From positions 1-64,000 of the forward strand of contig NZ_CALJEM010000003.1 in assembly GCF_938074695.1 (NCBI RefSeq): a stretch of DNA of 64,000 nucleotides, given 5' to 3'. This DNA is from an uncultured Thermosynechococcus sp. (GTDB lineage: Bacteria; Cyanobacteriota; Cyanobacteriia; Thermosynechococcales; Thermosynechococcaceae). The notes under the pieces are model-generated. The model saw only the letters and a program-made list of their open reading frames with translations. It did no database searches and was not told the origin of the DNA. Both the position numbers and the translations under genes were made by a program. How positions within the stretch are numbered: position 1 is the first letter of the stretch; the number at the start of each line of letters is the position of its first letter. Positions 48,795 to 62,545 of the stretch are shown in pieces.

Positions 48795-50270
48795 TTAGCG
48801 GCCACCCACGGTAATAGCGTCCACTTTGATATGGGGCTGACCGACAGTGACGTAAATGCTACCACTAATCGAGCCACAGAAGCCGGGGGCAAGGGCGAGA
48901 TCGTTAGCAGACATAGAAATTCGCTGCAGAATTTCTTTGGCTTCGCCAATCAGTGTGGCTCCTTTGAGGGGGTGTTTGAGTTGGCCATTTTCAATCCAGT
49001 AGGCCTCCTCAACGGCAAAGTTAAATTGACCTGTGGCGCCGACGCTGCCACCTCCCATGCGTTTGCAGTAAATGCCGCGATCCACAGAAGCAATTAAGTC
49101 CTCAACTGTGTACTCGCCGGGAGCAATATAGGTATTGCGCATCCGCGAAGCGGCCGCATAGCTATAACTTTGGCGGCGGCCACTGCCCGTGCGCGGGTGC
49201 CCTGTACGCATCGAACCGGCGCGATCGCTCAAGAAATTCTTGAGGACGCCATTTTCAATCAGCAATGTGCGCTGTGCCGGCATCCCCTCATCGTCCATGT
49301 CAATGCTGCCAAAGGCGCCGGGGGTCATGCCCTCATCCCAGGCCGTCAAGTTTTCATGGGCAATTTTTTCCCCTTTTTTGTCGGCAAAGGGGGTGGTGCC
49401 CCGCTCAATTTGGGTGGTTTCCAAGAGGTGACCACAGGCTTCATGGAAGATCACACCGCCAAATTGGTTGGCCATGATTACGGGATAGGTACCCGATTCC
49501 ACGTAGTCGGCATAGAGCATTTTGCCGGCTGCTTCAGCAACAGTGTCAGTCAAGGCAGTGTAGTCCCACTGGCGCAAAAAGTCGGGGTTACTGGTATCGC
49601 CATGGCGCTCACCAATGGAGGCGCGGTGTTCCCCGTCGGCACAGAGAACCGAGGCCACTGCCGACTGGGTGAGGCGAATATCGCGCCCAAACGTGCCATC
49701 GCTGGCGGCCACCATCACCTCTTGCCAATCGCGAAAATAACTGAGACGACGGGATTGCAGATGCTGAGTTTTCTGGCGCAGGCGATCGCTCCCCGCCAGG
49801 AGAATATCTGCCACTTCAGCAATCGAACTACAGGTGGCCAGCCAGCCTTCCTTGCGGCCTTGGGCATAGTCCCGCAGTGGTTCAAGGTGAACTTCAGGCA
49901 CATAGGCTTGGGGACTGGGTAAGAGCAAGCCCATTAGGCCAAGGGCTTTCTCGAGAGCCGCCCGCAGCCCTTGGAAGCTCAGGTCATTGGTGCTCACATA
50001 GCAATCGCTGGTACCCCGAAAAACGCGAATCCCTGCCCCTAAACTCAGGCGAGGCGAGACACTCGTGAGGCGATCGTCCTCCACAAGGGTACTGAGGTAG
50101 TGGTTGCGCTCTAAGAAAATCTCAACAAAATCAGCGCCAGCCGCCCGTCCCAGTCCCAAGAGAGTGGCTAGGAGAGATTCCCAAGAGCCATCAAAGCGAT
50201 CGCCTTGGGGGGAATAGTTAAGATGGGCAAAATCCGCAGAACGAAGTAGCGTGGCTGGCATTGTTAACAA
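48795..50270 (-). CDS. tldD: Metalloprotease TldD
   Basis: [13 protein letters not shown] zinc motif, [28 protein letters not shown]. Confidence 0.95.
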   Translation of the reverse strand: MLTMPATLLRSADFAHLNYSPQGDRFDGSWESLLATLLGLGRAAGADFVEIFLERNHYLSTLVEDDRLTSVSPRLSLGAGIRVFRGTSDCYVSTNDLSFQGLRAALEKALGLMGLLLPSPQAYVPEVHLEPLRDYAQGRKEGWLATCSSIAEVADILLAGSDRLRQKTQHLQSRRLSYFRDWQEVMVAASDGTFGRDIRLTQSAVASVLCADGEHRASIGERHGDTSNPDFLRQWDYTALTDTVAEAAGKMLYADYVESGTYPVIMANQFGGVIFHEACGHLLETTQIERGTTPFADKKGEKIAHENLTAWDEGMTPGAFGSIDMDDEGMPAQRTLLIENGVLKNFLSDRAGSMRTGHPRTGSGRRQSYSYAAASRMRNTYIAPGEYTVEDLIASVDRGIYCKRMGGGSVGATGQFNFAVEEAYWIENGQLKHPLKGATLIGEAKEILQRISMSANDLALAPGFCGSISGSIYVTVGQPHIKVDAITVGGR

Positions 50271-50312
50271 TCACTTAACATATCCCCACTATAGCAAATT
50301 CCCCCTCAGAGA

Positions 50313-50618
50313 CTAGTTTTCAGCTTTGGCTAAAAAGGAGAGGTGGTAGAGGGTATCCCTGGCGGGGTGGGTTTGCACCTCCTGAAGCACCACTGTTCCC
50401 TGCCACGGCAGCTCGGGCACGGAAAGCTGAATGGGGGTTTTCTGAGGACGAGCATCCCGCACCAAAAGTTCGGCGGCATGGCTATCCACCACCAAGGCAA
50501 CGGAGGATGCAATGGCAGGGCCATAGAGGACAGCAGGGGTTTTGCCCTCACGCCGCAGGGCATTGGGCTTAGCATTGGCAGGGCGTAGTTGCCCCTCGAT
50601 GGTTAAGGAACGAGACAT
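50313..50618 (-). CDS. rplY: Ribosomal protein bL25 (short form)
   Basis: LTIEGQLRPANAKPNALRREGKTPAVLYGP. Confidence 0.85.
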   Translation of the reverse strand: MSRSLTIEGQLRPANAKPNALRREGKTPAVLYGPAIASSVALVVDSHAAELLVRDARPQKTPIQLSVPELPWQGTVVLQEVQTHPARDTLYHLSFLAKAEN

Positions 50619-50641
50619 TGCTGCAACTCCAACTAGGATTA

Positions 50642-51994
<1,353 letters not shown>

Positions 51995-52127
51995 TTAACT
52001 CGTTAATTAACACAATCGTCTATTGTAACCCTTGGGGCAGATGGACACAAGCGCGCAATCGCAAAAATTTTTCCACTGCCCTGCCCGTTCTCGGGGCGAT
52101 CGTGCTAGCATAAGTAATGCCTTGAAT

Positions 52128-52199
52128 GCCGATGTAGCTCAGCGGTAGAGCACTCGATTCGTAATCGAGCGGTCATGAGTTCGAATCTCATCATCGGCT
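52128..52199 (+). tRNA. tRNA-Thr (CGT anticodon)
   Basis: Acceptor GCCGATG/CATCGGC; D-arm GTAGCTCAGCGGTAGAGC; anticodon stem CTCGA-TTCGTAA-TCGAG; TTCGAATC T-loop; no encoded CCA. Confidence 0.95.
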
Positions 52200-52240
52200 T
52201 GGCTACTCTATTGCCAAGAATCCGCGAGCAGAAACCGACT

Positions 52241-52888
52241 GTGTTTGCCTACCTCAAAGGAACTGTTGTTGCCCATCAATCCGAGGGTGGTCATCGCTCT
52301 GCCCTCATCCTAGAGGTAAATGGGGTGGGGTATCGCTTGCTAGTCACCTCCCATCTTTTGCGGCAATACCCACCAAGTGCTGAGGTGGTGCAGATTTTTA
52401 CCCATCTCAGTGTCCGTGAAGACCAGATGCTCCTCTATGGCTTTGCCTCGGCAGCGGAGCGGGATCTCTTTGGGCGTTTAATCCGTGTCAATGGGGTTGG
52501 GCCGCAGATGGCGCTATCGTTGCTGGATACCCTGCCTCTGCCGGAACTAGTGCAGGCAATCGTGAGTGGTAATGCCCGTCGTCTAAGCCGCGCGCCAGGG
52601 GTGGGCAATAAAACCGCTGAACGGATTGCCCTTGAACTCAAAGCTGCATTGAGTGCTTGGCGAGAGGAAACAGGGTTAACAACCGCTCCCGCTGGCGTGC
52701 CCACCGCAGCGCTGCGTGAAGAACTGGAGTTGACTCTTTTGGCTCTGGGCTATAGCGATCGCGAAATTGAAGCTGCCCTCACCGCCGTCGGTCAAATGGG
52801 TACTCTCGCCAACAGTAGTGATCCAGAGGCATGGCTGCGGGAAACCATCACCTGGCTAAGTGCTAATACCTATACCAATTCAATTTGA
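52241..52888 (+). CDS. ruvA: Holliday junction branch migration protein RuvA; GTG start at 52241 preferred (track ORF overlaps the tRNA)
   Basis: [13 protein letters not shown]...[11 protein letters not shown]...[15 protein letters not shown]-type Hh[18 protein letters not shown]. Confidence 0.93.
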   Translation: MFAYLKGTVVAHQSEGGHRSALILEVNGVGYRLLVTSHLLRQYPPSAEVVQIFTHLSVREDQMLLYGFASAAERDLFGRLIRVNGVGPQMALSLLDTLPLPELVQAIVSGNARRLSRAPGVGNKTAERIALELKAALSAWREETGLTTAPAGVPTAALREELELTLLALGYSDREIEAALTAVGQMGTLANSSDPEAWLRETITWLSANTYTNSI

Positions 52889-53119
52889 AGATAGGGCTAA
52901 TAAAGGCTTTGTAATGAGTGACCACACTGTCAAAGAGCCATCCTCCCCGCCGTCATCTGAGACAATACAGCTTGCAGCTTTTGACCCAAGGTTTCCAAGG
53001 GAATGATTTGCGATCGCTCCTGGAGGGACTACCCCCCCGTCAAGCCCAACAACTGCTGCTGTGCCAAAGATAATTCTGAGGGGCTTAAACTATTAGCGGG
53101 AACATCTCACGTACTCAGT

Positions 53120-53845
53120 ATGCCCCTAACCCGTCGTCAAACCCTCGGCCTCCTTGTCGGCAGTGCTGCTACCCTCTGGTTGCGATCGCGTCCCGCCGTG
53201 GCTCAAGGTGAGCCGTTAGAAATTTATGGGCTGCCCCCCTTGCCCTATGCCTACGACGCCCTGGAGCCGGTCATTGATGCGGAGACGATGCACCTGCACC
53301 ACGATAAACACCATGCGGCCTATGTGAAGACACTGAACAAGGTCCTGACACCCTACCGCCAATGGCATGGGCTGGCTATTGAAGACCTCCTACGCCGCAT
53401 TCGCCAACTACCCACTGCCATCCAACAAGCCGTACGCAACCATGGGGGTGGCCATGCCAACCATTCCCTCTTTTGGCAAAGTATGGCGCCGCAGGGTGGC
53501 GGTGAACCCACCGGGGACTTGGCCACAGCAATTGCGGCCACATTTGGTTCTTTCTCGGAGTTTCAAACTCAGTTTCAGGAGGCGGGTCTGCGGCACTTTG
53601 GCAGTGGCTGGGTCTGGCTTGTGCTCACGCCCCAAGGGAATCTAGAAATTACCACCACGCTGAACCAAGATTCTCCGCTGATGCAGGGGCAACTGCCCAT
53701 CTTGGGCAATGATCTGTGGGAACATGCCTACTACCTAACGTATCGCAACCGCCGCGATCAATACCTAGAGGCTTGGTGGCAGGTGGTTAATTGGCCTTGG
53801 TTGAGCGATCGCTACGCCCAGATGCGCGCTCTTTTGGCTTCGTGA
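53120..53845 (+). CDS. Fe/Mn-type superoxide dismutase (Mn-like) with Tat-type signal; ATG at 53120
   Basis: MPLTRRQTLGLLVGSAATLWLRSRPAVAQ leader; HHDKHHAAYV, GNDLWEHAYYLTYRNRRDQYLEAWWQVVNW. Confidence 0.93.
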   Translation: MPLTRRQTLGLLVGSAATLWLRSRPAVAQGEPLEIYGLPPLPYAYDALEPVIDAETMHLHHDKHHAAYVKTLNKVLTPYRQWHGLAIEDLLRRIRQLPTAIQQAVRNHGGGHANHSLFWQSMAPQGGGEPTGDLATAIAATFGSFSEFQTQFQEAGLRHFGSGWVWLVLTPQGNLEITTTLNQDSPLMQGQLPILGNDLWEHAYYLTYRNRRDQYLEAWWQVVNWPWLSDRYAQMRALLAS

Positions 53846-54809
53846 GCAAGGCCTGCTCATGGCGATCGTAGGCATCAATAATCCGCTCCACAAGGGGATG
53901 GCGAATCACATCCCCCTTGGTTAAATAGCAAAAGGCAACCCCTTCTACGTCCTTGAGAACTTTTGTGGCCACACTGAGGCCGGAGGTTTGATGGTCTGGT
54001 AAATCCGTTTGCGTCAGGTCTCCGGTCACCACCAAGCAGGAGTTAAAACCAATGCGGGTCAATACCATTTTCATTTGGGCAGGGGTGGTGTTCTGTGCCT
54101 CATCAAGAATGACAAAGGCATTATTCAGGGTACGCCCCCGCATGTAGGCCAAGGGCGCCACTTCAATCACCCCTCGCTGCATCAGGTTACTAATTTTCTC
54201 CGGCTCCACCAGTTCGTAAAGGGCATCGTAGAGAGGGCGCAAATAGGGATCAATTTTTTGCTGCAGATCCCCCGGCAAAAAGCCCAGTCGCTCCCCTGCT
54301 TCCACTGCAGGCCGCGTCAAGATTAACCGCTCATAGGTACCCGCGAGCAACGCCTGAACCGCCAAGACGGTGGCCAAGAATGTTTTGCCGGTTCCCGCCG
54401 GCCCAATGCCAAAGGTCAGCGTATGACTGCGAATCGCTTGCACATACTGGCGCTGGCGAAAGGTTTTGGCGCGAATAATATCACCGCGACGGGTGCGAGC
54501 CAGAATATCCTGTTGCAGCTCTTGGAGGGCTTCCCGCTGTTGGGTATCGTAGGCCTGGCGGACGGTGAGAATATCTACCCCCGACACTGGCCGTCCCTCA
54601 CGCCAGAGGGTACCGAGGTCTTGAATGAGTTGTTGGCAGAGTTGGATTTGTGCAGGGGTGCCCGTGATGCACAGATCGCGCCCCCTTAACACGAGGGTCG
54701 CCCCTGTTTGAGCGGCAAAGATGCGTAAATTGGCTTCTTGCTCACCGACAAGGGCGATCGCGCTCTCCGGGCTATGAAGATCAATCGTGAGGCTTTCCCT
54801 CGTGGTCAT
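53787..54809 (-). CDS. PhoH-like ATPase
   Basis: FGIGPAGTGKTFLATVLAVQAL, AFVILDEAQNTTPAQMKMVLTRIG. Confidence 0.95.
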   Translation of the reverse strand: MTTRESLTIDLHSPESAIALVGEQEANLRIFAAQTGATLVLRGRDLCITGTPAQIQLCQQLIQDLGTLWREGRPVSGVDILTVRQAYDTQQREALQELQQDILARTRRGDIIRAKTFRQRQYVQAIRSHTLTFGIGPAGTGKTFLATVLAVQALLAGTYERLILTRPAVEAGERLGFLPGDLQQKIDPYLRPLYDALYELVEPEKISNLMQRGVIEVAPLAYMRGRTLNNAFVILDEAQNTTPAQMKMVLTRIGFNSCLVVTGDLTQTDLPDHQTSGLSVATKVLKDVEGVAFCYLTKGDVIRHPLVERIIDAYDRHEQALLTKPKERASGRSDRSTKAN

Positions 54810-54818
54810 ACCTCAAAC

Positions 54819-54992
54819 TTAGCGGTTGCGCTTGCGGGCGGCCTCCTGTTTGCGCTTACGGCGTAGGCTGGGTTTTTCGTAACGTTCACGCCGTTTGACT
54901 TCCGAAAGAATGCCCGCCTTTTGGATTTTTTTCTTGAATCGCCGTAGGGCGGACTCAATGGATTCGTTTTCACCTAAACGCACTTCAGTCAC
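54819..54992 (-). CDS. rpsU: Ribosomal protein bS21 (57 aa, GTG start; absent from ORF track)
   Basis: Translates as [57 protein letters not shown]. Confidence 0.96.
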   Translation of the reverse strand: MTEVRLGENESIESALRRFKKKIQKAGILSEVKRRERYEKPSLRRKRKQEAARKRNR

Positions 54993-54995
54993 GCG

Positions 54996-55349
54996 CTAAC
55001 TTTGCCTCCTTGATGATGGATAGGAACGACGACGGGATCGCCGCGGGCGATCGCCCCCTTGATGATCTATTTTAGGCGTACTTTTGGCATCGTCGTAAAC
55101 ATCTAGGTAAACCTGCTGACCGGCAGCTTGAGCGGCAGCCTGGAGAACTGCTCGAACGGCATGGAGATTACGACCGCCACGGCCATAGACCCGCCCCTTG
55201 TCTTCACCGGCAAAGGCAAGGCGTACCCAAATGCGAGAATTGGCAGGGGAAAACTCTGCATGCAGCCTCAGAGTTTCTGGAGCCTCCATAAACGGCTCAA
55301 GCAGGAAACGAATGAGGGCAGCGTAGTTGGGAGCAGCCGACTCGGTCAT
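54996..55349 (-). CDS. khpA: KH-domain RNA-binding protein (KhpA-like)
   Basis: FAGEDKGRVYGRGGRNLHAVRAVLQAAA KH-like core, directly downstream of rpsP. Confidence 0.88.
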   Translation of the reverse strand: MTESAAPNYAALIRFLLEPFMEAPETLRLHAEFSPANSRIWVRLAFAGEDKGRVYGRGGRNLHAVRAVLQAAAQAAGQQVYLDVYDDAKSTPKIDHQGGDRPRRSRRRSYPSSRRQS

Positions 55350-55352
55350 TGC

Positions 55353-55604
55353 CTATTTTTTGGCAGTTTCGGGGAGAAGATTAGCTTTGACAAAGAGCCG
55401 CCGCACGGTATCTGTGGGCTGTGCGCCCTGCGCCAAACGCCGCTTAATCGCCTCTTCGTTGAGGCGCACTTCATCCCGGATCGGATCGTAGAAGCCCAAT
55501 TCCTCAAGGGCACGCCCATCGCGGCGATCGCTATTATTCATGGCCACAATTCGGTAGGTGGCGTTCCGTTTTTTGCCGTAGCGCTTAAGACGCAGTTTAA
55601 TCAT
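55353..55604 (-). CDS. rpsP: Ribosomal protein bS16
   Basis: [42 protein letters not shown]. Confidence 0.98.
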   Translation of the reverse strand: MIKLRLKRYGKKRNATYRIVAMNNSDRRDGRALEELGFYDPIRDEVRLNEEAIKRRLAQGAQPTDTVRRLFVKANLLPETAKK

Positions 55605-55710
55605 GTCAGCCTATGGAGATAGAAGGGGCAGCTTTTTCTCGACAATTTTCCAGTATAACGGACATGCCAAATCGGGTAAAGTAGATTGCGGTTCGAGTTG
55701 AGCACTGCCG

Positions 55711-56597
55711 ATGACGAAGACAGCATGGTTATTTCCCGGCCAAGGGTCGCAACATCCAGAGATGATGGCGGATTTGCTGACGGCCTATCCCCCAGCCAAG
55801 AAGCGGTGCGAAGAGGCAGCGGCAATCCTGGGGTGGTCGGTTCCAGACTGCTGTGCAGGCCGCATCGGCAATTTGCATCAAACCCTTTACACCCAGCCGA
55901 GTTTGTTTGTGCTGGAGAGCCTGTTGGTGGATGCCCTCAAAGAGCGGGGGGCAAAAGCGGATTTTGTGGCGGGTCACAGTCTTGGAGAATACGCTGCCCT
56001 CTATGCCGCGGAGGTCTTTGATTTTGAAACGGGGCTGAAGTTGGTGCAGCGGCGAGCCGAACTAATGGATGCCGCCGGGGGGGGCAAGATGGTGGCCTTG
56101 CTGGGGTTTGACCGCGAGCAGTTACAAGGGGCGATCGCTAGCACCCCCCATGTCGTTCTCGCCAATGATAACCATCCGGAGCAGGTGGTGATTTCGGGGC
56201 TGCCGCAAGCGGTGGACGCTCTGCTAGGGAAAATTAACGTGAAACGAGCGGTGCCCCTGAATGTGAGTGGGGCATTTCATTCCCCCTTTATGGCGGAGGC
56301 TGCGGCCACGTTTGCCACCCTACTGGATGAGTGTACATTCCAAGAGGCAATCTTTCCCGTCTTGAACAATGTTGACCCCCAACCCACCAGGGATGCAGCG
56401 GTGATCAAGGCACGGTTACAATCCCAGATGACCGGTGCTGTGCGCTGGGTAGAAACCTGTCATGCCCTTGCGGCGGCGGGGGTGAGCCAAGCCTTAGAAA
56501 TTGGCCCCGGCAATGTCCTGGCGGGGTTGGTTAAACGCACCACCCCAGAGATTGCGGTTACTAGCGTTGCCACAATTGCCAGTTTGGAGAGCCTTGG

Positions 56598-56601
<4 letters not shown>
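55711..56601 (+). CDS. fabD: Malonyl CoA-acyl carrier protein transacylase
   Basis: WLFPGQGSQ, GHSLGEYAAL, NVSGAFHSPFM. Confidence 0.96.
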
Positions 56602-58611
<2,010 letters not shown>

Positions 58612-58663
58612 AACTTCCCCTCGATTCTAGAAGGATAGAGCGGAGATCGTCGTGAAATCATCC

Positions 58664-60211
58664 TTAAGATTCGCCCGCGGGGGGAAGGGACTGGTAGGCC
58701 ACCGTCGTCACTGTCGGTTGATTGGCCAGTTGGGGCACATCCAGCACGGCCGTATTCACCAAGTTAAAGAGGGGATTGGCCAAGATACCCGCTAAGGAAG
58801 TGGCAATGACCGTCACCACCAAACCCACCTGCAAAGGACGCATGCCAAAACTCGACCAAGACACCTCTGGGTAGTTTTGCACTGCTAGCGACATTTCGTG
58901 GGGTTCCTTGACCACCATCATTTTGACGACGCGGATGTAGTAGTAAATAGAGATGACGCTCGTCAAAAGACCCAATAGCACTAGACCATAGGCTCCCGCT
59001 TGCCAGCCCGCCCAGAAGAGATAGATCTTGCCAAAGAAGCCGGCCAAGGGCGGAATCCCCCCCAGAGAAAGCAGACATAGACTCAGACCAAGGGTGAGGA
59101 GGGGATCTTTTTGATAGAGACCCGCATACTCACTAATTTGATCGGTGCCCGTGCGCAGGGAGAAGAGAATGACACAGGTAAAGGCACCTAGGTTCATGAA
59201 GAGGTACACCAGCAGATAAAAGAGCATACTGGCGTAACCTGCCTCAGTGCCAACCACAAAACCAATCATCACAAACCCGGCTTGACCAATGGAAGAGTAG
59301 GCCAGCATCCGTTTCATGCTGGTTTGGGCAAGGGCAACCACATTGCCGAGAATCATGCTGAGAATTGCCAGCACTGTAAAGATAAGTTGCCATTGATCGG
59401 TCACACTGGGGAAAGCCAAGGTTAAAAAGCGAATGGCAAGGGCAAAACCGGCAGCCTTGGAGCCTACGGAAAGAAAAGCCACCACGGGCGTAGGGGCGCC
59501 TTCATAGACATCGGGCGTCCATTGGTGAAAGGGGACAGCAGAAATTTTGAAACTAATCCCGGCAATAACAAAGACCAAGGCGACCACCAAACCGAGGGAT
59601 TCCGCGGACAGGGCTTGGGCAATTGCCGGCAACTGGGTGTATCCACCGGAAAGACCGTACAACAGGGATGAGCCGTAGAGAAAAATGGCAGAACTGGCGG
59701 CCCCAATTAGGAGATATTTTAAGGCAGCTTCGTTGGAGCGACTGTCTCGCTTGGTGTAGCCGGCGAGGAGATAGGAGGCAATACTCAGAGTTTCTAGGGC
59801 TACAAAGATAAACACCAGTTCTTGGGCACCGGCAATAAACATGCCACCCACCGTGGCCGTCAGTAGGATGGTCATAAATTCGCCAAGGGAGCTGCCGGTT
59901 TGTTCCACATAGCGAATGGACATGAGAATGGTGCCCAAGGCGGAAAGGGCAATCAGTCCGCGGAAAAACAGGCTGAGGCGATCGCTAATAAAACTGCCGA
60001 AGAAACTGACGGTGTCGGACTGTGTCCAGAGGGGAATCATTGTGGCGATCGCCCCCCCTAAACCCACAATGGCTAAGTAGGGAGTCCAGCGATCCGCCTG
60101 CCGTCCCTGAATCAAATCCGCTAGGAGGACAACAAGTAGCGTTATGATCACGAGGGTTTCCGGCAAAATGGTGCCTGCATTGAGCTGTCCAGCCAGTGTC
60201 ACCAAATCCAT
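58664..60211 (-). CDS. ndhB: NAD(P)H-quinone oxidoreductase subunit 2; ATG at 60211 preferred
   Basis: [16 protein letters not shown]-like TM antiporter core ([21 protein letters not shown]), [22 protein letters not shown]. Confidence 0.96.
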   Translation of the reverse strand: MDLVTLAGQLNAGTILPETLVIITLLVVLLADLIQGRQADRWTPYLAIVGLGGAIATMIPLWTQSDTVSFFGSFISDRLSLFFRGLIALSALGTILMSIRYVEQTGSSLGEFMTILLTATVGGMFIAGAQELVFIFVALETLSIASYLLAGYTKRDSRSNEAALKYLLIGAASSAIFLYGSSLLYGLSGGYTQLPAIAQALSAESLGLVVALVFVIAGISFKISAVPFHQWTPDVYEGAPTPVVAFLSVGSKAAGFALAIRFLTLAFPSVTDQWQLIFTVLAILSMILGNVVALAQTSMKRMLAYSSIGQAGFVMIGFVVGTEAGYASMLFYLLVYLFMNLGAFTCVILFSLRTGTDQISEYAGLYQKDPLLTLGLSLCLLSLGGIPPLAGFFGKIYLFWAGWQAGAYGLVLLGLLTSVISIYYYIRVVKMMVVKEPHEMSLAVQNYPEVSWSSFGMRPLQVGLVVTVIATSLAGILANPLFNLVNTAVLDVPQLANQPTVTTVAYQSLPPAGES

Positions 60212-60355
60212 AACTCTTTCCGCACCTTGATGGAATCCCCCATATCTTATCACCCAGATTTTCATTTCACTGTTGGCGCGAGATCGGCTTCTGCTTATGA
60301 ATGGGATTAGTTTTTACCAATCGCGGCGACTTGAAGATCGGGTTTTGATTGGTTC

Positions 60356-61252
60356 TCATAGCAGTACGTGTAAAGATCCGCGATCGCCATCTAGCTCAGT
60401 GGCCACCCCCACCGGTAAGGCGGCATTGACTCCTGCATGGCCAAAGGGCAAGTCACTCACAATGGGAATTCCTAAGTCCCCCAGCCGATCGCCCAAAACC
60501 TCAACCACGCGAAAATTGGGTTGGGTAGTTGGGTCTTCACAGCCACTAAAACGGCCAAGGGCAATTCCCTTAACCTGATTCAACGCACCACTACGCCGCC
60601 ACTGCGTCAGCATGCGGTCAATGCGATAGGGGGCTTCACCCACATCCTCTAAGGCCAAGATTACATTCTCAAGCGGTGGACAATCGGGTGTCGCCAGTAG
60701 GTGAGTGGCAACCGTTAAATTCCCTACTAACAGGCGACCTTGAACCGTACCGCCTCCCCAGCCCCTTCCGAATAGCGGCTCTAAGGGTTTACCCTGCACA
60801 AGATCAAAAAGGCGCTGCTGACTCCAAAGGGGTTCCTCGGCAAGCGTCGTCAGTACAGGGCCATGAACCCCTGCCACCCCCTGAGCAGCATAGCTCCACA
60901 GGAGAGCCGTAATATCCGAAAAGCCAATCAACCATTTCGGTGATCCCATAGGCCACTGCCACCGTTCCAGAAGCCGAGTGGCACCAAACCCGCCCCGCCC
61001 GCAGAGGATGCCTTTAATAGAATCATCTTGCAATAAGCGCCACAGGCGATCGCGCCGCTGTTGATCGGAACCAGCTAGGTAGCCCCAGGCCGCAAAGGCA
61101 GCCTCGTCCACAACAACCTCATAGCCCTGGGCGCGCCAACAAGCCACTCCCTGCCAAAAGCGCTCTGGCTCTCTGAGGGCGCCACTGGGAAACGCAACGG
61201 CTAGGCGATCGCCCGGCTGGAGGGGGGGCGGTAAGGCTGCCAGTGCCGTCAC
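60356..61252 (-). CDS. LD-carboxypeptidase/MccF-like S66 peptidase
   Basis: GILCGRGGFGATRLL, LIGFSDITALLW, GVHGPVLTTL, LALEDVGEAPYRIDRML. Confidence 0.92.
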   Translation of the reverse strand: MTALAALPPPLQPGDRLAVAFPSGALREPERFWQGVACWRAQGYEVVVDEAAFAAWGYLAGSDQQRRDRLWRLLQDDSIKGILCGRGGFGATRLLERWQWPMGSPKWLIGFSDITALLWSYAAQGVAGVHGPVLTTLAEEPLWSQQRLFDLVQGKPLEPLFGRGWGGGTVQGRLLVGNLTVATHLLATPDCPPLENVILALEDVGEAPYRIDRMLTQWRRSGALNQVKGIALGRFSGCEDPTTQPNFRVVEVLGDRLGDLGIPIVSDLPFGHAGVNAALPVGVATELDGDRGSLHVLL

Positions 61253-61253
61253 C

Positions 61254-61793
61254 TTAGAAAAAATGAGAATTGCGGTAGAACTGCAGCCGACCCGTGCCGA
61301 GATTTTGACCCAGGGCGCGATCGCCTCCCCGCGGAAAGGCTGTCACGGCAAAAAGATACGTCCCATCCCAGTAGGGATTGCGTAGAGGCGCAACCTTAAG
61401 ACGCAGGTACGACCCCGCTGAGACAGGGGGATCAAATGTCACGCTTAGGCGGGCTGAGGTGCCATCAAATTTCACCTCCCCCAAGGGAATCGGCCGGCGG
61501 GAGCGTTCCCCAACAAAGGCACGGGTGCGTTGGGGCAAAAAGTAAATCGTCTCTATGCTAGAAAGCTGCTGAATATCCAGAGGGGCAAGGGGTTCGCCTG
61601 CAGTAGTCGGTATTTGCACAATAAAATTGTAGGTGGTATGGGTAAGCCCCACTGGGGGAGAGTGGGTATTCGCTGCAACAAAAGCAGGGGGGTGGTCAAA
61701 AGCCACCCGACCATCGGGAAACTCCACCCCTAGGCTTTGGGGCCTCAAACCTGCTATTCCCACAAGGGCGATCGCCAGCGCCTCCAGTCTCAT
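61254..61793 (-). CDS. DUF2808-like secreted protein
   Basis: YNFIVQIPTTAGEPLAPLDIQQL...NPYWDGTYLFAVTAFPRG. Confidence 0.82.
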   Translation of the reverse strand: MRLEALAIALVGIAGLRPQSLGVEFPDGRVAFDHPPAFVAANTHSPPVGLTHTTYNFIVQIPTTAGEPLAPLDIQQLSSIETIYFLPQRTRAFVGERSRRPIPLGEVKFDGTSARLSVTFDPPVSAGSYLRLKVAPLRNPYWDGTYLFAVTAFPRGGDRALGQNLGTGRLQFYRNSHFF

Positions 61794-62311
61794 TTATCGC
61801 GGGAGGGGAGGTCTGCCCCCTGAGCAATTGCTTTATTACAGACCCAGTTTTCCGGGAGTCCAGGGTAGCCCCGCCGCAGCGCCTCTGGACAAATGGTATA
61901 GATCGTCAATTGACAATCAATTAACTGCAAGCCATACTTCTCCGTTTGCTTGAGAGCCTGTTTGAACACCGTATCATTATCGAACTCTATTGTGAGGTTG
62001 CATTGAACACACACCATGTGGTGATGGTGGTGCGGCGACATCGTATTTAGTTCATAGTGCTTGTGCCCCTCAGCAAGTTCTAACTCCCGCAGAATGCCCA
62101 TCCGGGACATCAACTTCACAGTGCGATAAACGGTAGATAAACTAATGGAATGTCCCTGCTTGCGCAGCTCATGGTGGAGGTCTTCAGCGCTGAGGTGGTT
62201 GCCCTTGGGTAGATTCTGGAAAATCTTAAGAATCGTTTCCCGCTGTGGTGTCAACCGCCAACCTTTTTCGTTAAGTTCTGCCTTTAAGGCTGCTGCTGTG
62301 TAAGGTGGCAT
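61790..62311 (-). CDS. fur: Fur-family ferric uptake regulator (FurA-like); ATG at 62311 preferred
   Basis: LKAELNEKGWRLTPQRETILKIFQNLPKGNHLSAEDLHHEL...STVYRTVKLMSRMGILRELELAEGHKHYELN...PHHHHHMVCVQC. Confidence 0.93.
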   Translation of the reverse strand: MPPYTAAALKAELNEKGWRLTPQRETILKIFQNLPKGNHLSAEDLHHELRKQGHSISLSTVYRTVKLMSRMGILRELELAEGHKHYELNTMSPHHHHHMVCVQCNLTIEFDNDTVFKQALKQTEKYGLQLIDCQLTIYTICPEALRRGYPGLPENWVCNKAIAQGADLPSRDK

Positions 62312-62545
62312 AGGAGATTCGCTTAATCTGCTGCTATTGGCTTGCATGATAGCCGACAACAGGTGTCATTTGCAACAATCGCAGCTTATTGAGAATGGTT
62401 ACAACAATCCTACTGAGTTTTCTGCAAATTGGTTGCAATGCCCAACCACAACCCAGAGGTCGCCAACGGCGTACTCCCCGGCTGAATTCAAGCTTCTCCA
62501 TGGGCTACCTCACCCCTTAGACGGATGAGGAGTGGCGCGGAAGAT

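Noticed and set aside
49170-49922. 250-aa plus-strand ORF antisense to tldD
   Set aside because: Long but antisense to strongly conserved TldD; codon pattern explained by the opposite frame.
52175-52240. Upstream extension of the ruvA ORF ([22 protein letters not shown])
   Set aside because: It runs into the tRNA-Thr 3' end; GTG at 52241 matches the RuvA N-terminus better.
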